DNA of 64,000 nucleotides from Struthio camelus (lineage: Eukaryota > Chordata > Aves > Struthioniformes > Struthionidae), in contig NC_090946.1 in the NCBI RefSeq assembly GCF_040807025.1, positions 3,018,001-3,082,000 on the forward strand. The letters are read 5' to 3'. The translations under genes were made by a program, and so were the position numbers. This document shows positions 57,201 to 64,000 of the stretch, piece after piece (within the stretch, counting starts at the first letter, position 1; each line of letters begins with the position of its first letter). Under the pieces are notes generated by a model. That model searched no databases. It was not told where the DNA came from and saw only the letters and a list, made by a program, of their open reading frames with translations.

Positions 57201-60200
57201 ACTGAATTAGTGTTGCAGTCTAGCCCTAAATGTGTGAAATTTGGTGCTCCACAGGAAAACGTCGCTTGATTTCCACTACTGGCACCTCCATTTGTCATTT
57301 TTTTAGGCATAGTTAGAAGTATATCCACATGCCTCTGGAAAAGCTCGTGGGTAAAGTGAGTTCTATCTCATTGTATTGTTAAAAATCTTCAGTGAAAGCA
57401 AGTACTCTTGTTTACTATCCCTGCTTAATAAGTGACTTAAGATAAAAGATTTCAAACATATAACCATTTTCCAGACTGCTGAATCGTCTGGGGGGCCGTG
57501 CAGAGAGGCTCCTTTGAGAACGCTTGTTTTGGGATACTTAGTCAGGGAGCTTTTGAAAATGCCCCCAATGCATACGCTATTCAGGAGTGGCCTGTTGGTG
57601 GTGCCTTGCAGATAAGGTGGCTATGCCTCTATTGTGTTGTGGGTATTGTGGGAAAGCTTTTCTTTTGGAAAGCTGAGCAAAGCTAATGAGGTGTTAACAG
57701 CAGGGAGAGGTAGGCTTCTCTGCACTGATGGGAGGGAAACGATTTGTAAGTGATCCGCCTTCTTGCAAGCGTGAAGTTAAAACTTGTACGTTACTGGCAA
57801 GTTGAGGTAACAAGAAAAAAAGCCCCTATTTTTGAATCCACTGTCCCCCACGCAGTCCTGCCCTTGTTTAATTAGTTAAGGAGGCACCTTTAAAGTAGTG
57901 CATCTGCCTTAGGAAATCCTTTCTCTCTTCCCAGTGCTGTCTGAATAGAGAAGGCCAAAAAGAAGAAAGCAAAAGTAGAGCAGTGTGGCGATCAGGCTGA
58001 TGATGATACCAGGCTATAACTGACTGGAAGTTATCCTGGATTAGTTTATGATTGAAGCTTAGTAGTGTGATGGGCCGGAGAAGTAGATGGGTGAGATGAG
58101 TTAATAGGAGGAAAGCGATTGAGGAGAGCAGTGTTGGCACTGCAGAGGGGCAGGCAGGACCAGGCTGGGCTTGGTGGCAGGCTGCTTGGGAGCAAAATGA
58201 AATCTTCCTTCTCCCAAGTCTGGGTGGACTTGTACGTTCTGTAGGACCTCACATGGACAGAGCGAGCCCTGCTTTACCCATGCCACCTCATTGCTGAGCC
58301 CTTCTGGCTGGGCAAGGATGGCAAAGGTGAGTGAAGTATGGCCTTCAGGTTAGGTCTGAACTGGCACTGAACTCCAGGGGGAGGTCTGCAGCTTGCTTCT
58401 GTAGAGAGATGTCCAAGATGCATGCTCTCTCCCAGAAAAAGGCACTCTTATCTTTTCCAGGAGATCCTGAAGTAGGGAAGAAATGAGGTATTGAAGGTGT
58501 TCAGAATGAGACATTAGGAATGCAGGACGCATGTCTCTGCTCCAGACAGTGGAAAAGTGCAGGAAAAGACATCAGCAGGATGTCTTGCAGGGACTATGAT
58601 ACAAAGTGTACCCTGGTCACATCACTGGCAACAGTGAATGTCAGCATTACAGAGGGAGCTGTGGCTGAGCCCTACTCTGAGCACTGGGCCTAGGACCGGT
58701 GTCATTGCTGGGGACGTGACCCTGTTACCAGCTCTGCCGTGCTGCTGGGCTGCAGGCAGGTGCCAGCTTCCAGACCCTGATGTATGGCTGGTTCATCACC
58801 TCCTGTCCTGGGGCTGTCTGCTGGCAGAGCAGCTGATGTGAATGCTCTGGAATGGGAACTTCCCTAATTGGGGGAAGTCAGCTTGGCTAATTCAGACCAG
58901 GTTGACTTTTATCTGAAGGGAATTAGGGAGCATTCCCATGAACTGCTCTTCCAGAACATGATCAGTCTCTGGAGGGGTGGCTAACAGCTGGGGACAGTAA
59001 TTTCTTCCAGATCTAGCTATCATCAAATAGGATGTCTATCAGGAATCTGAGTACAGATGTAGTTACAAGACCCTCTAAGAACAGGGTTATTCTTTCCCCC
59101 ACACACACATGAGGGAATAAATCAATTTTTGTGTGCAAGCATGGTCAAAGATGAATACTAGAGAATCCTTTTCAGCATGAAACCCTCTATCACGTGGCAT
59201 TTTGGCTGGGATTTAAACTCATAACTTTACCTGAAACATAGTAAAATACTGATGGTTTTGGATTTTTTTTAAAGTAAATCTGATAGTTGTTCCTTTGCCC
59301 TGGTTTTACTGAACCTTACTTTCCTCTCCTCCTGTGTTGCTGTGCTATAGTTAGCACTTACTATGAGTGAATTATCTGTATCCTGTACAGCTCTACATGC
59401 AGCAATCTGTTGGCTCTAGGAAGAGGAAATCATGTTTCAGTAGTACGTTTGGGATCCAGAACAGATTGCCTAACTAGATTTTTCTCTTGCATGTCTCAAA
59501 TCAATGCCCGCAGTGCTCACTGAGCAAGATGTCTAGGAGATAATATAATACAGTAATGTAGTGTCCCAGCTCTCTCTAGGAGTAGAAGCCTGTAGGCTTC
59601 CCAGAGACACCTGCTGCATGGTGAGGGTCCCTCAAAGCCCCTGGCCGAGCTGTGCGAGGTTGAGATGAGATTCTGCAGACAGCTAGCAGAGGAAGCAAGC
59701 CAGTTATTCCTGCTGGTCCATAGTTCTTACCTTCCTGTTTTGTTTTCCTCAGCGTGGCACGATGAGGAGACGTTATGAGGATGATGGCATCTCCGATGAT
59801 GAAATTGAAGGGAAGAGGACATTTGACCTCGAGGAAAAACTCTCCACCAACAAGTTTAACTCCACCTTTGTGGTCTTCATGGAAGGCAAAGGTCTGTGTT
59901 TGTCCCCTTTGGGGCCACTGTGCTGCAGCGTATGCTACTGGTATCTGTGACCAGACAGTTGCAGTGGTTAACTGTTTCTTCAGTGAGGCATGGTGTGTGA
60001 GATGACCTTTCCCTGAGTCTTTAGAAGCAAGCTATCAGTGATCATAGTCAGACTGTTCTTGTGCATCTGACTACACACAAAGCCTCCCTGACCGCCAACT
60101 TGAAGGGTGATTATCCTACAAGGGTAGTTGTGATGATAACCCTTCCCACTGTCATACATTTGGCTGCTTTTTACTCTCCACCCTTCTTCTCCAAACCTGT

Positions 60201-63200
60201 GGTAACTCTGACAACTGTTTCCACTCGCTCTGTGTTTTCCTCTTCTGTAAACCAGTAACCCAATGGTAGCAGAGGAGACAGGGACACTTCTGCTTGCTCT
60301 CCTCCAAGCCTTGTTTCAGACCCCAAGCAGCTGGAGGCAATGTGGAGTATATTGATGGAGGTATGGCTCCAGCCTACTATGCCCTTGGGTCGGGGGGCTG
60401 GTACCAGTGAGCAAGTGTGAGAAATGGCATGGAAGCTGCTCAGTCTGGAGTGCAGTGAGCCAGTCTGCAATGCTGCAGGCTTGCTGGGACACATGGCAGC
60501 CAGGAATGAGAGCGTTTGCCTGGGTCAGCACCTGTGATTGCAGCCACATGTCTGCTAGATATTTAATTCGGAATACGTGGGATCTCCCCCCTTCCTTTCA
60601 CCACACGTAAGCTCAGTGGGATGTTTTTTCATCACACAGCCAGTGTAAGCCCTCGTGAGGATTTACTGTGAAGGAGGGGCATTTGGTTAAGGTCTCTCTT
60701 GCTCAGTTGTGAGCTTCTTAGGGAAGTGAGGACCAAAAGCCTCACTGCTACCCTGTCTGGCCCAGTCCATTAGAGCGAACCCCCCCTTCCTGGGGTGTCT
60801 GTCTCAGGGTTGTCAGTAGTACACACCATGCCGCTTACAAAACTGTCACAGAGAAGTTCCGGGATCTCCGAAGGAGGAGAGTAGCACCTTGTACTCTGCC
60901 ATTTCTCTTTGACTGCTTGGGTTTGACACAAAGACATGAAAAGGTTCTCAACTGGACAGGGCCCCAAACAGTCTGATCTAACTCTGAAGTTAGTTTGGAA
61001 GCAGGGTTGGACTAGAGACCTCCGCAGATTCTATCCAACCTCAGTTTATCTGTAATCCTCTGAAGGAGTCTTCCCTAATGCTTCTCACTTCTTTTCTCCC
61101 CCCACCAGATTTCACAGTTGAATACATCCAGCGGGGTGGCCTGAGAGACCCTCTCATTTTCAGGAGCTCCGATGGCCTGGGGATAAAGTAAGTGTCGGGG
61201 CACAAAGAGGTGGGTGTCTCCAGCCTGGTTTCTCAACTTTCTCCACATTGGTGGGATCTGATCCTAGTAGCTAGATCTGTGCTCTGTCCAGCTGATAGGA
61301 CTGTGTCCTGCCCAACTTCTTAATGTGTAGTCAACAGAGAAAAGTATCTTCCATTCGCTTACCCTGTTCTTGCTACTCTTTTTATTGGGCTTAAATGAGA
61401 GTACTGAATTGGCTGTAGGTGATCATAGATCAACTGAATGACAGGCAGATCTCACTGCTGCTCAGATGCAACCCCTGACTTGGTTTCTTGCCTCGTTTGG
61501 AGATGAGCAGTTTTTTTGTTCCTCTCCTTTTACGTTCACTTCTTACAAGCGTGCAGTCTGTGCCAAAGTAACAATCAATGTGGGCCTCTATTGCAAGGTA
61601 CCCTACAATTTGTAGGGTGGCTACACTAGTATTTCTGGCATTTTCCAGACGTCCAACCTGGTCTGCACAACTTGTTTAGTTCTAAACCGTCATAACTTTT
61701 TCTGGTTACAATTAAGCCAATTAAAGTTTACTGCTCTGAGTGCAAACTCTTGCAATCAGTACAACTTTATACTGTTCTCTGCTGTTTGTAGAAATATGCT
61801 ATGGGTGGTAGACCTAGTTTGAGGCATTTAGTACTGCATCAAAACATCCCAGCTGTCTTGTACAAAGAACTGAATCGATTCAGAGTCTGTGGGTCAGTGG
61901 TTTTTGTTTTTTAATAAATACAAACATTGGAGGAATAAATTTGTCCCAGCAAACTTTGTCAGAGCTGGCATCAGCAGCACTGCTCTTAACTTCCTCCACT
62001 GGCAGTGAGCAGATGGGCAACACTGAATCCAATGCATGCTGTATTACTGCAGTCCATAAATTAGGCAGGAGATTGTGCCAGGCCCTGTTTGAACTGCTGG
62101 GTGACTTGGGAGGGCATAGATCTGGTACTGAGGATTGCAATGTGGGTGAAACCGAATTTCTCCCAGATTTTGGTTCTTTCTCAGGGTCAAGAGCTGCTTG
62201 AATGGCCGCCTTCTCATTCTGCCTGTGGCAGCAGTGTTTGTACACATAACTGTGCCAATATAAACAGTTGGAGTAGCTATGCTGTGTCAGTGAAATACCC
62301 TGCTTTTACTGGTCTGGCTGTGTCCTTTATATTGGGATAACTCATACCATCAGTCTTTAAAATGAGAGCTAGGATTGTTTAGCTCAAGGCCTGCTCATTT
62401 GCCAGAAGTCACTGTACAGCAGCTCATGCTCTGGAGATGGTATATACTATTCCCAAATCACCTTTGTTTCCCCTGGCCAGAAGCTGGGCCCAGTGTTTCA
62501 CCCCACTGTTCAGTCCAGATGTGTGCCCCAGAGATCTGATTGCACATTCTGGTTGGCCTCTTCCCTCCAAGAGGCAGAAAGGAGCACAGTGGTGTCTTCA
62601 GAGTGCCAGTTCAGGGGTTACAGGTGGGAAGGGTCTGCAACCAGAGGTGCTTCTTGGTTTTTTTTAGCAAGGTGTTTGTCCTGCAGGATGCCGGATCCGG
62701 ACTTCAGTGTGAATGATGTGCGGCTGTGTGTCGGTAAGTGCCTCCCATTGTCTGGGGACTACAGCCCACCTCAGTTGCGCCCTGGGCAACTAGAAATGGG
62801 GAGAATCATCAGGCTTATCAAAGCTAGAAATCTGGCTTGGTCGCTCCCCCATTGTGCAGCTGGTTGAACCTAAGCTGTCCTCCTTTGTCAGTGGATCACA
62901 GCTCTTACCTGCCTGAGGAGTCTAGTTTGACCTGAAGCAATTTCTCTTTCAGTGTGGGTATAGAGGAAAGTGAAGTTATGGGAGAGGCTGGGGGGAGGTA
63001 GGGGGGAGTGGTTCTTTCGGGAAGGAACCACGTCTCCTGGAGCATCTCTTCTGGGTGGCCTGTTGCGCACAGGGACTGCTCCAGTGATGCCTGTCTGTCC
63101 TGGCAGGGAGTCGACGGATGGTGGACGTCATGGATGTGAACACGCAGAGGGACATCGAGATGTCCATGGCACAGTGGGCACGCTACTATGAAACACCTGA

Positions 63201-63285
63201 GGCTGAGCGAGAGAAACTGTACAATGTCATCAGCCTGGAGTTCAGCCACACCAAACTGGAAAACCTGGTGCAGAGACCTGCTACG
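36258..63285 (+). CDS. KDM2A: KDM2A, histone H3K36 demethylase: first five coding exons (N-terminal 162 aa)
   Basis: KDM2A removes mono- and dimethyl groups from H3 lysine 36 with its JmjC domain and binds unmethylated CpG by a CxxC finger. Coding exons seen are 36258-36299 ([14 protein letters not shown]), 59753-59891 ([16 protein letters not shown]... to FMEGK), 61109-61187 ([11 protein letters not shown]... to GLGIK), 62687-62733 ([15 protein letters not shown]) and 63107-63285 ([13 protein letters not shown]... to VQRPAT), with matching phases and GT/AG borders. The noncoding first exon ends at 34701 (ACCTG/GTGAGC) and exon 2 probably starts at 36195. This start is the one known for vertebrate KDM2A. 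The window stops just after the JmjC domain begins; JmjC iron ligands, CxxC, PHD, F-box and leucine-rich repeats lie beyond the right edge. Intron 2 is 23.5 kb. No damage is seen. KDM2B is excluded by [10 protein letters not shown] and by the neighbour RHOD. Confidence 0.96.
36388..36412. repeat. A25 homopolymer in KDM2A intron 2
   Basis: Twenty-five A residues, 89 bp after the exon 2 donor. No retrocopy or SINE body is recognisable before it. Confidence 0.9.
36694..36716. repeat. (GT)n / (GC)n microsatellite
   Basis: A GT dinucleotide run passing into GCGCGC inside KDM2A intron 2. Confidence 0.85.
38581..38608. repeat. (TTTG)n microsatellite
   Basis: About five TTTG units ending in a T-run, inside KDM2A intron 2. 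Confidence 0.85.
47627..48484 (-). mobile_element. CR1 LINE, 5'-truncated, antisense in KDM2A intron 2
   Basis: Minus-strand CR1 of about 860 bp. It starts in the reverse transcriptase just after the catalytic region ([20 protein letters not shown], then [18 protein letters not shown]) and runs through the C-terminus and 3' UTR to the terminal repeat ATTCTGTGATTCAGTGAT. Its translated pieces lie in more than one frame, so the copy is dead. It is very similar to the matching part of the copy at 13.4-14.3 kb, so the two probably belong to the same or closely related subfamilies. Confidence 0.93.
48485..55170. other. KDM2A intron 2, middle part, no nested gene seen
   Basis: No coding region, RNA gene or classified repeat recognised in this 6.7 kb. 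Confidence 0.5.
55171..55190 (+). promoter_or_regulatory. ZNF143/STAF-type site, plus strand
   Basis: ACTACAGGGCCCAGCATGCC matches the extended ZNF143 (STAF) pattern ACTACA-N-N-TCCCAG-N-ATGC, apart from the base after the two-base spacer. Such sites normally mark promoters and some chromatin-loop anchors. Confidence 0.6.
55237..55256 (-). promoter_or_regulatory. ZNF143/STAF-type site, minus strand
   Basis: Read on the minus strand: AACTACAGGTCCCAGCATGC, a full match to the ZNF143 pattern. It faces the plus-strand site at 55171 with 46 bp between them. Confidence 0.65.
55312..55329. repeat. G18 homopolymer
   Basis: Eighteen G residues, 56 bp after the second ZNF143-type site. Its length may be uncertain in the assembly. 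Confidence 0.85.
56361..56370 (+). promoter_or_regulatory. TATA-box-like element in KDM2A intron 2
   Basis: TATATAAATA lies 90 bp before an ATG in CCACCATGG context (56450), which heads a frame reaching a good splice donor at 56547. Just upstream is an inverted repeat GGTGGAGC ... GCTCCGCC (about 56323-56346). Confidence 0.3.
56450..56546 (+). other. Candidate alternative first exon inside KDM2A intron 2
   Basis: From a strong Kozak start (CCACCATGG) a frame of 32 codons ([20 protein letters not shown]..., ending VVDHQHR) runs to CACAGAG/GTGAGA, a good donor. Joined to the KDM2A exon at 59753 the frame would be out of phase and stop soon, so it would act as an upstream ORF while KDM2A could start at the ATG of MRRRYEDD. 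I recognise no homology. It may be chance. Confidence 0.2.
56547..59752. other. KDM2A intron 2, last part
   Basis: No nested gene seen. It ends in the acceptor TTTTGTTTTCCTCAG before CGTGGCACGATGAGG. Confidence 0.55.
60999..61062 (+). mobile_element. Old CR1 3' end fragment in KDM2A intron 3
   Basis: GGTTGGACTAGAGACCTCCG and CTATCCAACCTCAGTTTATC follow the order of the CR1 tail (TTGGACTAGATGATCTCCAG..., TTCCAACCTCAACTATTC) with many changes. It lies 46 bp before the start of the exon at 61109. Confidence 0.55.
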
Positions 63286-64000
63286 GTCAGTAGAGCTCGC
63301 TCTTCTGCAGGAGTGTCCTTTCCCTTGTGCTTCTGATCCTCTGTAGTCAAGGTGCAGTCTGGCACTTGAATGCAAGAGGAGAGTGGCTGCTCCTAATGCT
63401 CAAGGGCTCAGCCAGGGATGTTACTACTGCACTCTGGACGCTGCAGGAGATGATCCTGTGTTCAATTTGGACCTCATCCGCCATAGCTGATCTTGCAGTC
63501 AGGCTGGGGCTGCTCAGCCTGTGCATCCCTCAGCTATAGTTATCACAATTAAAAGATATTCAATTCCGGAGATGACTTGTTCACTATCTGCCAGCAATTA
63601 GAGAAATGGAAGTGACTGCTGAGGAATATTAGAGTGAAGTAACCTGCTCATGCTGGCCAGGGATCAAGAACAGGCTTGGAGTTTGAACAGGCACCTGAAC
63701 TTGAATAGAGAAGGCAAATTTGTCCCCAGCCGCAGTGAGGGTTGGGGACAGGATGGGGCCACTGACTCTCCCAGTTAGCCGATTCCACTGTCTGCCAAGA
63801 CCTTGGCTGTCATCCAGTCTGGGCCTCCTTTCCCATTCAGTGCTCTGCACTGAACTACTGTGATGCTTGGTGCAGAGCCCTCTCCTGCATCTTGTAGCAG
63901 GAATGAGCTCTATTGTAACCAAAAAGTCTGGGTGGCTGAAGGAGGTGCGGGGCAGGAGCAGCTGGCCGGAACATGTGGCCAAGTTGTAAAACTCCAGCAG
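63286..64000. other. Start of KDM2A intron 6
   Basis: It begins with GTCAGT after the ACG codon. No further exon is recognisable before the window ends. Confidence 0.6.

Noticed and set aside
1-64000. LTR elements, CRISPR arrays and RNA genes
   Set aside because: I saw no LTR pair, retroviral gene remnant, regularly spaced direct repeats or tRNA-like fold that I could defend. Old, short remnants could be missed by eye.

Overview
The window looks like vertebrate nuclear DNA, most probably from a bird. It carries several copies of the CR1 LINE with the typical 3' end (ATTCTGTGATTCTGTG), genes with short introns, a steep rise in GC from left to right, and gene content matching the human 11q13 block (RHOD then KDM2A, same orientation). 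A crocodilian or turtle is not excluded from sequence alone.

Left part (1-29.5 kb): a cluster of Mas-related G-protein-coupled receptor (MRGPR) genes. An open receptor gene on the minus strand runs off the left edge (start codon at 920 or 899). After about 11 kb of gene-free DNA come a 2.45 kb 5'-truncated CR1 (11838-14288), a decayed MRGPR pseudogene (15.0-15.74 kb, minus) and a 90 bp MRGPR fragment (16.45 kb, plus). Two intact single-coding-exon MRGPR genes follow, pointing at each other (19716-20669 plus, 24698-25615 minus). They sit in an inverted repeat with arms of exactly 1069 bp that I find identical except for a 143 bp patch covering TM5-ICL3-TM6. The flanks and 3' UTRs are also homologous but clearly more diverged. 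The simplest reading is an old palindromic duplication whose coding part is kept alike by gene conversion while the G-protein-coupling segment and the C-terminal tails stay different.

Middle (29.5-33.9 kb): GC-rich DNA with a five-exon Rho GTPase (30240-32493) that I assign to RHOD by residues and by its place next to KDM2A. A CR1 tail lies in its third intron. A 650 bp degenerate TG/TA simple repeat separates it from KDM2A.

Right part (33.9-64 kb): the CpG-island promoter and first six exons of KDM2A (plus strand, incomplete at the right edge), with a 23.5 kb intron 2. The promoter has three perfect NRF1 palindromes, a GC-box array and a YY1 site containing a short upstream ORF. Intron 2 holds a minus-strand CR1 fragment, simple repeats, an inverted pair of ZNF143/STAF-type motifs (55.17-55.26 kb) and, 1.1 kb further on, a TATA-led candidate exon with a strong Kozak start and splice donor. 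The last two suggest an unrecognised internal promoter.

The MRGPR proteins are plasma-membrane receptors, RHOD a membrane/endosome GTPase and KDM2A a nuclear histone H3K36 demethylase. They are neighbours by conserved chromosome structure and do not form a pathway. No CRISPR array, RNA gene or LTR element could be supported.
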